DNA from: an uncultured Shinella sp. | GTDB taxonomy: Bacteria > Pseudomonadota > Alphaproteobacteria > Rhizobiales > Rhizobiaceae | Length of the DNA stretch: 21,412 nucleotides | NCBI RefSeq assembly: GCF_946479415.1 | Contig: NZ_CAMLFY010000075.1 | Span: forward strand, 1-21,412 | Reading direction: 5' to 3' | Shown here: positions 13,832 to 20,907 of the stretch, one piece after another | Layout: every line of letters starts with the position of its first letter | How positions within the stretch are numbered: the stretch's first letter is position 1 | Program-made: the position numbers and the translations under genes | Notes under the pieces: model-generated | Told to the model about the DNA's origin: nothing | The model's input: the letters and a program-made list of their open reading frames with translations, nothing else | Databases searched by the model: none

Positions 13832-15676
13832 TCAGGACTTGCGATCGACCGCCGTGCTCTCGGGCGTCGAGTTCTGCACCGGCTTTTCGTCCTTGGCTTC
13901 GGCCGAGGCCGGCTCGGTCTTCTTGAGTTCCGGCAGACCGTTTTCGATCTTCAGCTTGATCTTCGGGATCTCGGCGTCTTCCGGTTTCAGGCCCAGCGCG
14001 CGGTTCCACTGGAAGGTCGCTTCCAGCTTGCGGCCGACGCGCCAGTAGGCATCGCCGAGATGATCGTTGATCGTGGGGTCGCCGGCCTTCAGCTCGGCCG
14101 CACGCTCCAGTTCGGCCACCGCATCGTCGAAACGGCCGAGGCGGAAATAGGCCCAGCCGAGCGAATCGACGATATAGCCGTCATCGGGCTTCAGGCTCAC
14201 GGCCTTGCGGATCATGTCCAGACCCTCGTCGAGGTTCTTGTTCATATCCACCCAGGAATAGCCGAGATAGTTCAGCACCTGCGGCTGGTCTGGGTTGAGC
14301 TCCAGCGCCTTGCGGAAGTTCGGCTCAGCCTTGTCCCATTCCTTCAGGCGCTCATGCGCGATGGCGCGCTGGAAGAAGATGCTCCAGTGGTTGCGCTGCG
14401 GCACGGCGCCGATGACATCGGCCGCCTTGTCGTAGAGCGCAGCCATGGCCTTGTAGTCCTTGGCGTCCGATAGCACGCTGCCGAGTGCCAGATAGCTGCG
14501 CAGGTCGGACGGATCGGTGTCGATCAGTTCCTGCAGATGCTTCTTGGCCTCCGGCACCTTGCCGGTATCGGCGAGGTTCAGGCCGAGCTGCAGCTCGGAA
14601 ATCCGCCGCATCGGCGATTTTTCCGGCACGGCGCGGTAATATTCGATGGCGCGCTCCGGCTTCTTCTGGTTTTCGGCGAGACCGCCGAGCAGCACCAGCA
14701 TGTCGTCGCTATCGGGGTCGAGCGCACGGGCCGTCTGGAGATAGAGCGAGACGATGTCTTCCGCACCGTCGCGATTCAGCGCGCCGCCGATGGAGAAGAG
14801 CACGGCCGCGGCACCCTGGGATGCGGTGCGGACCTGCTGTTCCTGCTTCTCGCCGGCTTCGATGCTCTGGCGCAGCGCCTTCAGCGGCGCATAGCTGGTG
14901 ATGAAGTTGTCGCCGACGGACACCGCGTCGAGCGCCTTCTGCTTGTTGCCATCGCGCGCTTCGAGGCGGGCGAGCGCCATCACGGCGCGCAGGAACGTAT
15001 CCGGAGCCGCACTGGCACCGTTGCGATCGAGGATCGCCTCGTTGAGACGCGCGCGGGCCGTCGCCTTGTCACCGGCCGCAGCGGCAAGCGCACCGGCATG
15101 ATAGTTCTTGAAGATGGCGAGCCATTCCGGCCCTTCCATGCCCGAGATCAGCTTGAGCGCTTCCTTCGGCTTGCCATCGCCGAACTTGGCCCAGGCGAGC
15201 AGCAGGTCGTTCATCATCTTGTCGAGATCGTTCGGACCCTTGTAGGCGAGGATCTTCTCGGCCGACTTGTATTCCCGCTTGCGGATCGCCTCCATGCCGC
15301 GCACCACGGCGGTGATGCGCTCGACGGCCGGGTCGTTCTTGAGGGCGTCGGCGAGTTTCACGCCTTCCTCGAAGTCGCCGTTCATCAGCTGCGTCACCAT
15401 CAGGCGCTGCTTGACGTCGGCATTGGTGGCGTCGAACTGCAGGGCGATCTTGTAGAGCGCGACGGCGGTCTCATAGTCCTTGTCGAAATCCGCCGTGCGG
15501 GCGGCGAGGAAGGCGCCGGAGAAGGTGTTGACGCTCAACGGGTCGAACGGCGTTTCTTCGGCGGCGGCGACCGCTGCGGGCTTTTCTTCCGCGAAGGCCG
15601 CGAGAGGACCGGTCAGCGCGATGCTGGCCGCGAGCGCGACGCCGGAGAGGAGCCGGAGGAGGAGGGAATGCCGCAT
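13832..15676 (-). CDS. Exported tetratricopeptide repeat protein
   Basis: A 614-residue protein. Residues 1-29 are a signal peptide (MRHSLLLRLLSGVALAASIA, cut near AFA-EE). The mature part is almost all paired helices of TPR type. An N-terminal set starts at about 55 (AAR...DYETAVALYKIALQFDATNADV). The clearest set lies at about 340-560, with WDKAEPNFRKALELNPDQPQVLNYLGYSWVD, GLDMIRKAVSLKPDDGYIVDSLGWAYFRLGRFDDAVAELERAAEL and GDAYWRVGRKLEATFQWNRALGLKP. The tail (580-614) is Lys/Glu/Ala-rich and disordered. It probably scaffolds envelope assembly, and the partner is unknown. I chose ATG 15676 with AAAGG 8 bases upstream; the open frame to 15736 lacks a sensible N-terminus. It is first in the TPR-ispE-moaB run. 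Confidence 0.9.
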   Translation of the reverse strand: MRHSLLLRLLSGVALAASIALTGPLAAFAEEKPAAVAAAEETPFDPLSVNTFSGAFLAARTADFDKDYETAVALYKIALQFDATNADVKQRLMVTQLMNGDFEEGVKLADALKNDPAVERITAVVRGMEAIRKREYKSAEKILAYKGPNDLDKMMNDLLLAWAKFGDGKPKEALKLISGMEGPEWLAIFKNYHAGALAAAAGDKATARARLNEAILDRNGASAAPDTFLRAVMALARLEARDGNKQKALDAVSVGDNFITSYAPLKALRQSIEAGEKQEQQVRTASQGAAAVLFSIGGALNRDGAEDIVSLYLQTARALDPDSDDMLVLLGGLAENQKKPERAIEYYRAVPEKSPMRRISELQLGLNLADTGKVPEAKKHLQELIDTDPSDLRSYLALGSVLSDAKDYKAMAALYDKAADVIGAVPQRNHWSIFFQRAIAHERLKEWDKAEPNFRKALELNPDQPQVLNYLGYSWVDMNKNLDEGLDMIRKAVSLKPDDGYIVDSLGWAYFRLGRFDDAVAELERAAELKAGDPTINDHLGDAYWRVGRKLEATFQWNRALGLKPEDAEIPKIKLKIENGLPELKKTEPASAEAKDEKPVQNSTPESTAVDRKS

Positions 15677-15722
15677 CAAAATGCCTTTCGCCAGCAGGTA
15701 TGAAAGAAGCCCCGGAAACCAC

Positions 15723-15738
15723 GCATGACAAATCATGC
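15723..15738. repeat. Inverted repeat upstream of the TPR operon
   Basis: GCATGA-CAAA-TCATGC has perfect 6-base arms and lies 47 bases before the TPR gene start, where an operator might be. The rest of the gap (15677-15841) also contains an imperfect GC-rich hairpin (about 15798-15825) that may be the 3' end structure of the ispB mRNA, though it lacks a T-run on the minus strand. Confidence 0.38.
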
Positions 15739-15841
15739 CACGATGGCGCCCAAATCAGGCAAGGACTCATGACGGCAGAGAATGGCTTTTTTGGCGCGGT
15801 GCGGCAAGAAAATCCTGCCGCCCGCTTTTGGGTCTATGGGA

Positions 15842-16858
15842 TCAGCTGACGCGCGAGATGCAGAAGTCGATGACTTCGAGCAGCGCATCTTTCCACGGTG
15901 AGGCCGGAAGCGGCGCCAGCGCATCGCGCGCGATCATGCCGTAATGCTGCGCGCGGGCGATGGTGTCGGAAAGACCGTTGTAGCGCGAGATGAGCGCAAA
16001 GGCGCGCTCGAGATTGGCATCATCGCTCTGGCCGCCTTCGATGGCCTCGCGCCAGAAGGCGCGGTCCTCCGCCGTGCCGCGCCGCCAGGCGAGGATGACC
16101 GGCAGCGTGATCTTGCCTTCGCGGAAATCGTCGCCGGTGTTCTTGCCGAGATCGGCCGCCTTGCCGCCATAGTCCAGCGCGTCATCGACGAGCTGGAAGG
16201 CAAGCCCGAGATTCATGCCATAGCTCTTCAGCGCGTTGCGCTCGGCCTTGCTGGTGTTGGAGACGATCGGGCCGACTTCGGCGGCGGCGGCGAAGAGCGC
16301 TGCCGTCTTGGCGCGGATGACCTGGAGATAATCGTCCTCGGTCGTTTCCATGTTCTTGGCGACGGAGAGCTGGAGCACCTCGCCCTCGGCGATCACGGTC
16401 GCGGCGGTCGAGAGAACATCCAGTGCCTCGAGAGACCCGACCTCGACCATCATCTTGAAGGCTTGGCCGAGCAGGAAGTCGCCGACCAGCACGCTCGCCT
16501 GGTTGCCCCAGATCATGCGGGCGGTGGATTTTCCGCGGCGCAGGTCGCTTTCATCGACCACGTCGTCATGCAGCAGCGTTGCCGTGTGCATGAACTCGAC
16601 GCTGGTCGCGAGCTTGATGTGATGATCGCCGTCATAGCCGAACATCGAGGCGGAGGCGAGCGTCAGCATCGGGCGCAGGCGTTTTCCCCCCGAGGAGATC
16701 AGGTGGTTGGCGACCTCCGGGATCATCTGCACGTCGGAGCCGGCTTTCGACAGGATCAGCTGGTTCACCCGCTCCATGTCGGCCTTGGTCAGGTCCACCA
16801 GCGGCTTCACCGATGCCTGTTTGTTTTTGCCTTCTTCAAGCGGTATCACGACGCCCAA
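15842..16858 (-). CDS. ispB: Octaprenyl (polyprenyl) diphosphate synthase
   Basis: A 338-residue trans-prenyl transferase that extends farnesyl diphosphate with isopentenyl diphosphate to make the ubiquinone side chain. The substrate motifs are present: GGKRLRPML (57-65), the first Asp-rich LLHDDVVDESDLRRGK with D98, D99 and D102, and the second QLVDDALDYGGKAADLGK with D225, D226 and D229; both bind Mg2+-diphosphate. The start is taken as TTG 16858 with AGGAG 8 bases upstream, giving MGVVIPLEEG and exactly 338 residues, the length I expect for rhizobial homologues. The frame continues to 17275, but that part overlaps the divergent gene and reads as non-coding. GTG 16849 is the alternative. 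The precise chain length cannot be told by eye. Confidence 0.94.
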   Translation of the reverse strand: MGVVIPLEEGKNKQASVKPLVDLTKADMERVNQLILSKAGSDVQMIPEVANHLISSGGKRLRPMLTLASASMFGYDGDHHIKLATSVEFMHTATLLHDDVVDESDLRRGKSTARMIWGNQASVLVGDFLLGQAFKMMVEVGSLEALDVLSTAATVIAEGEVLQLSVAKNMETTEDDYLQVIRAKTAALFAAAAEVGPIVSNTSKAERNALKSYGMNLGLAFQLVDDALDYGGKAADLGKNTGDDFREGKITLPVILAWRRGTAEDRAFWREAIEGGQSDDANLERAFALISRYNGLSDTIARAQHYGMIARDALAPLPASPWKDALLEVIDFCISRVS

Positions 16859-16966
16859 ATGCCCGGACTCCTGTTCATTTTTGTTGAAAGACAATAGAAA
16901 GCGGGGCTTCCTGCGGCAAGAGGCGAATTGTCCCGCCTCCCTAATTATGGCTGGAAAACGACCGGA

Positions 16967-17188
16967 ATGATCGAACTGATCCGCACCAACGACGCCGTCC
17001 TGCTCTCCTTTGCGGAAAGCCTGATGAAAGAAGCGGGCATCCATTGCCTGATCGCCGACGAGGGCATGAGCATCCTGGAAGGCTCGCTCGGCATGCTGCC
17101 GCGCCGCTTCCTCGTCGAGATCGACCGCGAGACCGAGGCGCGGCGCATCCTCAAGGATGCGGGGTTGGAAGCGGAGCTGCGCGCGTGA
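16967..17188 (+). CDS. DUF2007-type small protein
   Basis: A 73-residue protein, MIELIRTNDAVLLSFAESLM with AGIHCLIADEGMSILEGSLG and PRRFLVEIDRETEARRILKDAG after it. This is the ferredoxin-like DUF2007 (putative signal-transducing) domain, filling the whole length. The function is unknown. I prefer ATG 16967 over the upstream ATG 16928, whose first 13 residues are not conserved-looking. It is divergent from ispB, with about 108 bases between the starts that must hold both promoters. It is followed by a palindromic element, so it may be transcribed alone. Confidence 0.82.
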   Translation: MIELIRTNDAVLLSFAESLMKEAGIHCLIADEGMSILEGSLGMLPRRFLVEIDRETEARRILKDAGLEAELRA

Positions 17189-17225
17189 GCGGGGTTGCTC
17201 TTCGATTGATGGCCGTGCGTGTTCA

Positions 17226-17379
17226 CCCCCCTCTGCCCTGCCGGGCATCTCTCCCAAAAGGGGGGAGATTGGCAAGATACGCGAGCATCTCCCTTACCGC
17301 GGCCTTGGCGATCGGCGTAAAGCCGGCATCCTTCGATCTCCCTCCTTGTGGGGGAGATGCCCGGCAGGGCAGAGGGGGG
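17226..17379. repeat. Composite palindromic element with 26-base perfect arms
   Basis: A 26-base arm at 17226-17251 (six C then TCTGCCCTGCCGGGCATCTC) is repeated in perfect inversion at 17354-17379. A smaller CTCCC/GGGGAG stem sits inside each end. About 100 bases lie between the arms, with no gene of their own. The right arm matches closely the sequence at 20779-20818, so this is a dispersed family, of a type I recall as common in rhizobial intergenic DNA. It separates the DUF2007 and methyltransferase genes. Confidence 0.85.
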
Positions 17380-17414
17380 TATGCCGCACGCTCCGTGGCC
17401 GGAGGTTCTCGCCC

Positions 17415-18194
17415 ATGACCATCACCGAAACCGTCGACGCCTTCCACTACGGCCGCTTCCATCTGGTGCAGCCGAAGGGCATCGGCCACCGCTCGGGCAT
17501 GGATGCCATGCTGCTGGCGGCGCTCGTCGCCGGCAATGGCCAGATGCGCGTCGCCGATCTCGGCGCGGGCGCGGGTGCTGCCGGTCTCGCAGTCGCCGCC
17601 CGCATCGAAACGGCCGAGGTGCTGCTCGTCGAGCGCTCGCCGCTGATGGCTGGCTTCGCGCGCAAGACGCTGGCGCTTCCCCTGAATGCCTCCTTCGCGC
17701 CGCGTGTATCCGTGCTGGAAGCGGATGTCGGCCTTTCCGGCAAGGCACGCCTCGAAGCCGGTCTGACGGATGACGCCTACGACCACGTCATCATGAACCC
17801 GCCCTTCAACGATCGCATCGACAGCCGCACGCCCGATGCCCTGAAGGCCGAGGCGCATGCCATGGAGCACGACCTTTTCGAGCGCTGGATCAAGACGGCC
17901 GGCGCTATCATGAAGCCCGGCGGCCAGCTCTCGCTGATCGCCCGCCCGCAATCCATCGCCGAGATCATCGCCGCCTGCGGCCGCCGCTTCGGCGGCATCG
18001 AGATCACCGCGCTGCACGCCCGCGACGGCGAGCCAGCGCTGCGCATCCTCGTCACCGCCATCAAGGGTTCGCGCACCAAACTTTCCCTGCGCATGCCGCT
18101 CGTCATGCACGAACCCGGCCGCCACGACTTCACCCCCTTCGTCAACGACCTCAACAACGGCCTCGCCGCCTACAAGCGCCTGCCCAGAACCTGA
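17415..18194 (+). CDS. TrmN6-like class I methyltransferase
   Basis: A 259-residue protein. FHLVQPKGIGHRSGMDAMLLAAL leads into the SAM-binding motif ADLGAGAGAAGLAV (47-60). VLLVERSPLMAG ends in the acidic ribose-binding residue, and VIMNPPFND (126-133) holds the NPPF motif used by N6-adenine and related amino methyltransferases. This layout is that of YfiC/TrmN6 (tRNA1-Val A37 N6-methyltransferase), though the tRNA substrate is an inference. GGAGG at about 17400-17404 precedes ATG 17415; the open frame upstream runs through the palindromic element and is not coding. The S49 peptidase gene follows 77 bases later. Confidence 0.87.
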   Translation: MTITETVDAFHYGRFHLVQPKGIGHRSGMDAMLLAALVAGNGQMRVADLGAGAGAAGLAVAARIETAEVLLVERSPLMAGFARKTLALPLNASFAPRVSVLEADVGLSGKARLEAGLTDDAYDHVIMNPPFNDRIDSRTPDALKAEAHAMEHDLFERWIKTAGAIMKPGGQLSLIARPQSIAEIIAACGRRFGGIEITALHARDGEPALRILVTAIKGSRTKLSLRMPLVMHEPGRHDFTPFVNDLNNGLAAYKRLPRT

Positions 18195-18271
18195 ATTTTC
18201 AGCCCTGCCATTGTGTTTTTCCCGCTCGTGCATACATCAGCCGGGCAATCCAACTGGAGACAGAGCGCACG

Positions 18272-19147
18272 ATGGCCGGATTTTTGAAGACGCTGGTGCC
18301 GAAGAGATTCCGCAAGCAGGGCGTGGCGATCCCGGTCGTCAGGCTGCATGGCGCGATCATGGCGGGCGGCAGCCAGTTCCGGCCGGCGCTCAATCTCGCG
18401 ACCGCTTCGGCCGCGCTCGAAAAGGCGTTTTCCTACAAGGATGCGCCGGCCGTCGCCATCTCGATCAATTCGCCCGGCGGTTCGCCTGTGCAGTCGCGGC
18501 TGATTTTTCAACGTATCCGTGATCTTGCCGAAGAAAAGCGCAAGCGCGTCTTCGTCTTCGTCGAGGACGTCGCGGCCTCCGGCGGCTATATGATCGCGCT
18601 GGCGGGCGACGAGATTTTCGCCGATCCGACCTCCATCGTCGGCTCGATCGGCGTCGTGTCCGGCGGCTTCGGCTTTCCGGAAATGCTGAAGAAGATCGGC
18701 GTCGAGCGCCGCGTCTATACGGCCGGCACCAACAAGGCGATCCTCGATCCGTTTCAGCCGGAAAAGGAGCACGAGATCGACTATCTCAAGACGCTCCAGC
18801 TCGAAATCCACCAGGTCTTCATCGACATGGTCAAGACCCGCCGCGCCGGCAAGCTGGCCGACGATCCGGATCTCTTCTCCGGCCTGTTCTGGACCGGCGT
18901 TCGCGGCCTGTCGCTCGGCCTGATCGACGGTCTCGCCGACATGCGCTCGGAACTGAAGAAGCGCTACGGCGAAAAGACCCGCCTGGAACTCGTCTCTGCG
19001 CCAAAAGGGCTGTTTGGTCGCAAGGCGCCGGGTGTCGGGGGGCTTTCCGATGACATGGCCGGGCGTATAGGCTCGGCCGGCGTTGCGGCGGTCGCCGATC
19101 TCGCGGAAGAAAAAGCGCTGTGGGGCCGTTTCGGGCTCTCCGGATAA
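18272..19147 (+). CDS. S49-family signal-peptide-peptidase-like serine protease
   Basis: A 291-residue SppA/SohB-type protease. AISINSPGGSPVQSRLIFQRI (63-83) and FVEDVAASGGYMIALAGDEI carry the catalytic Ser103. SIVGSIGVVSGGFGF follows, and K155 in TNKAILDPF is 52 residues after the serine, the Ser-Lys spacing of short SppA proteins. There is no clear signal peptide; the N-terminus is basic (MAGFLKTLVPKRFRKQG). A C-terminal Ala/Gly extension (245-291) follows the core. It is expected to degrade signal peptides or membrane protein fragments at the inner membrane. GGAGAC lies upstream of ATG 18272. A tandem repeat starts in its stop codon, and a small membrane protein gene follows 57 bases on. 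Confidence 0.9.
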   Translation: MAGFLKTLVPKRFRKQGVAIPVVRLHGAIMAGGSQFRPALNLATASAALEKAFSYKDAPAVAISINSPGGSPVQSRLIFQRIRDLAEEKRKRVFVFVEDVAASGGYMIALAGDEIFADPTSIVGSIGVVSGGFGFPEMLKKIGVERRVYTAGTNKAILDPFQPEKEHEIDYLKTLQLEIHQVFIDMVKTRRAGKLADDPDLFSGLFWTGVRGLSLGLIDGLADMRSELKKRYGEKTRLELVSAPKGLFGRKAPGVGGLSDDMAGRIGSAGVAAVADLAEEKALWGRFGLSG

Positions 19148-19187
19148 AACAAGACCCAGATAAAACAAGACCCAGATAAAACAAGAC
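19144..19187 (+). repeat. 16-base tandem repeat, 2.75 copies
   Basis: ATAAAACAAGACCCAG occurs at 19144-19159 and 19160-19175, and its first 12 bases again at 19176-19187. The first unit begins in the last codon and stop (TAA 19145-19147) of the S49 peptidase gene. The copies are identical, which suggests recent slippage. It fills the space to the next gene's ribosome site. Confidence 0.92.
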
Positions 19188-19204
19188 TCTTGGGGGGAGG
19201 GGCG

Positions 19205-19396
19205 ATGGCCCAGATCATCTTTCTGCTTCTGGTCGTCGGCCTTGCCTGGTTCGGCTATCGCAAATTTGTGGCGGATGCCGAGCGGCTCTCCCGGTTGCGC
19301 AAGCGTGCCGAAGAGGAACGCCAGACCGGCGCGACGGGCACACTCGTCAAGGATCCGAAAACCGGCGAATACCGCCTGCGCCGCGACGACGAGTAG
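19205..19396 (+). CDS. Small single-pass membrane protein of unknown function
   Basis: 63 residues: MAQIIFLLLVVGLAWFGYRKF gives one N-terminal membrane helix (about 3-18). A basic, charged cytoplasmic segment (DAERLSRLRKRAEEER) follows, then GTLVKDPKTGEYRLRRDDE. The C-terminal LVKDPKTGEYR stretch looks like a short conserved beta motif. Proteins of this layout occur in alphaproteobacteria, but I know of no function. GGGAGGGG stands 4-10 bases before ATG 19205; the TTG at 19190 is not needed. Its place after the S49 peptidase, with no promoter between, suggests co-transcription. A hairpin follows 3 bases after the stop. Confidence 0.75.
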   Translation: MAQIIFLLLVVGLAWFGYRKFVADAERLSRLRKRAEEERQTGATGTLVKDPKTGEYRLRRDDE

Positions 19397-19399
19397 TTT

Positions 19400-19416
19400 C
19401 GGCACGATCCGTGCCG
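19400..19416 (+). terminator. Hairpin after the small membrane protein gene
   Basis: CGGCACG-ATC-CGTGCCG is a perfect 7-bp stem with a 3-base loop starting 3 bases after the stop codon, with TTT before it and TTGCGGG after. It is plausible as a terminator, but the T-run is weak. Confidence 0.52.
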
Positions 19417-19457
19417 TTGCGGGAACCGGCAAAAACCGGCTCCGTACCGGCCTGGTA

Positions 19458-19484
19458 CATTAACCAAACCCCGTAAGGTTAATG
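19458..19484. promoter_or_regulatory. CATTAACC / GGTTAATG inverted repeat before the epimerase gene
   Basis: CATTAACC (19458-19465) and GGTTAATG (19477-19484) with an 11-base spacer, about 118 bases before ATG 19602. Both 8-base arms are shared with the element at 3131-3155 upstream of the cell wall hydrolase. A GTACC/GGTAC stem (19444-19458) abuts it. The remaining leader (19485-19601) shows no convincing promoter to my eye. Confidence 0.45.
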
Positions 19485-19601
19485 CCGGATTTACACTGCC
19501 ACATCCCTGGGTTTTGCTTGCTCCCGCGCGCAGGAAGGCCGATCTAACGGCAAAGGTCGCATGAAGCGGCCCGCCTATGCGTGCAGTGAACGGAGTAAAC
19601 C

Positions 19602-20681
19602 ATGGCCTCGCTCGACCTCGACCGGATCCGCACCATCGTCGTGACCGGTGGCGCTGGCTTTCTCGGCTCGCATATCGTCGACGACCTGCTGCATCACTGC
19701 CCGAATGCCCGCATCCGCGTGCTCGACAGCTTCACCTATGCCGCCGACATGGCCCATCTCGACGCTGCCTTCCGCTCTGGCCGTGTGACGTTGCAGGAGG
19801 GTGATGTCGGCAATCTCGATCTCGTCACCGATGTCCTGAAGGATGCCGATCTCGTCGTGCATGCCGCCGGCGAAAGCCATGTCGAACGCGCCTTTTCCGT
19901 GCCGGAACGCTTTACGCTCGCCAATGCGCTCGGCACGCAGGTGCTGGTGGAAGCGATGGGCCGCCGCCGCGTGCCGCTGATGATCCATATCAGCTCGGCG
20001 GAAGTCTATGGCGCCGGCACGGGCGGCAATGGCGCGCCGGTCGGCGAGCTTGCGCCGCTGCTGCCCGACAATCCGTATGGCGCCTCCAAGGCCGCCGCCG
20101 AAATGCTGATCGCCGGTCTCACCCGCTCCTTCGGCGTTGATATCCGCGTGCTGCGCCCGGCCAATGTCATCGGCACGCGCCAGAACACCGAAAAGCTTTT
20201 GCCGCGCTTCCTGGAGCTTGCCGCCGTCGGCCGGCCGCTGCCGGTGCATGGCGATGGCGCCCAGATGCGCGCTTTCGTCACCATGACGGATTTCTGCGCC
20301 GCACTGCGCACAGTCGTTACCAAGGGCGCGGAAAACACCACCTACAATGTCGCCGGCGATGAGCTCTTCGATATCCTGACGGTGGCCCGCATGGTGCTCG
20401 ATGCGGTGCAGGAGCCGGTCTCCGGCGTCAATTTCGTGACCGGTCGTCCCGAGAATGTCAGCCGCCCGCCGCTCGATACGCGCGCTTTGAAGGCGCTTGG
20501 CTGGGAGGCGAAGGGTTCGCTCCGCCGCGAGCTGCCGGCCCTTGCTGCCTGGTATGGCGCGCGCATTCCGCCCGGCCTGCGCCGCCAGATCCGCAACGTG
20601 CCGGATCTTGCGCCGCAGCGTGTGCAGGCCGTCACGCAGGCGGCGGGTTCCAGCCTGTTCCGCTCGCTCGAGCGGCACTGA
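19602..20681 (+). CDS. NAD-dependent epimerase/dehydratase (extended SDR)
   Basis: A 359-residue extended short-chain dehydrogenase/reductase. The Rossmann motif [11 protein letters not shown] (14-24) and [19 protein letters not shown] (86-104) resemble dTDP-glucose 4,6-dehydratase and UDP-sugar epimerases. The catalytic set is S132 in [10 protein letters not shown]159 and K163 in [25 protein letters not shown] and [17 protein letters not shown] follow, the sugar-nucleotide part. RmlB-type dehydratases have Thr-Asp-Glu where this protein has Ser-Ala-Glu (132-134), so the Asp acid is lost and dehydration as in RmlB is doubtful. The last 40 residues ([14 protein letters not shown]...) are an extension. 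GGAG lies about 7 bases before ATG 19602. It may act in surface polysaccharide synthesis, but no related genes are adjacent. Confidence 0.87.
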   Translation: MASLDLDRIRTIVVTGGAGFLGSHIVDDLLHHCPNARIRVLDSFTYAADMAHLDAAFRSGRVTLQEGDVGNLDLVTDVLKDADLVVHAAGESHVERAFSVPERFTLANALGTQVLVEAMGRRRVPLMIHISSAEVYGAGTGGNGAPVGELAPLLPDNPYGASKAAAEMLIAGLTRSFGVDIRVLRPANVIGTRQNTEKLLPRFLELAAVGRPLPVHGDGAQMRAFVTMTDFCAALRTVVTKGAENTTYNVAGDELFDILTVARMVLDAVQEPVSGVNFVTGRPENVSRPPLDTRALKALGWEAKGSLRRELPALAAWYGARIPPGLRRQIRNVPDLAPQRVQAVTQAAGSSLFRSLERH

Positions 20682-20692
20682 CAGGACCCCGC

Positions 20693-20824
20693 CCCAAACC
20701 CCTCCCCACAAGGGGGAGGGGCTTAACACGCCGCACCCCTGGCGCTCAAATTTCGGGCAGGGGGCAGGCTCCCTGCTTTCTCCCCCTGTGTGGGGGAGAT
20801 GCCGGCAGGCAGAGGGGGTTTGGG
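20693..20824. repeat. Composite palindromic element with terminator-like stem
   Basis: CCCAAACCCC (20693-20702) is inverted at 20815-20824. Inside, CCCCTCCCC (20699-20707) pairs with GGGGAGGGG (20713-20721) around ACAAG, a 9-bp stem 17 bases after the epimerase stop that may act as its terminator. The right half (20779-20818) is nearly the same as the right arm of the element at 17226-17379, so the two belong to one repeat family. The rest of the gap to glyQ (20825-20907) has a lone CTTGAC (20841-20846) without a good -10. Confidence 0.78.
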
Positions 20825-20907
20825 CGACGCGCCCGAAACGCTTGACCCCCCGGCCGCATCGTGGCACCAGTCCGCCAGCTTTTCAAAGAATGCCCGGATC
20901 GACGCCG

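Noticed and set aside
19144..19187. Short direct repeats considered as a CRISPR remnant
   Set aside because: The units are 16 bases, directly adjoining with no spacers, and no cas genes are present.
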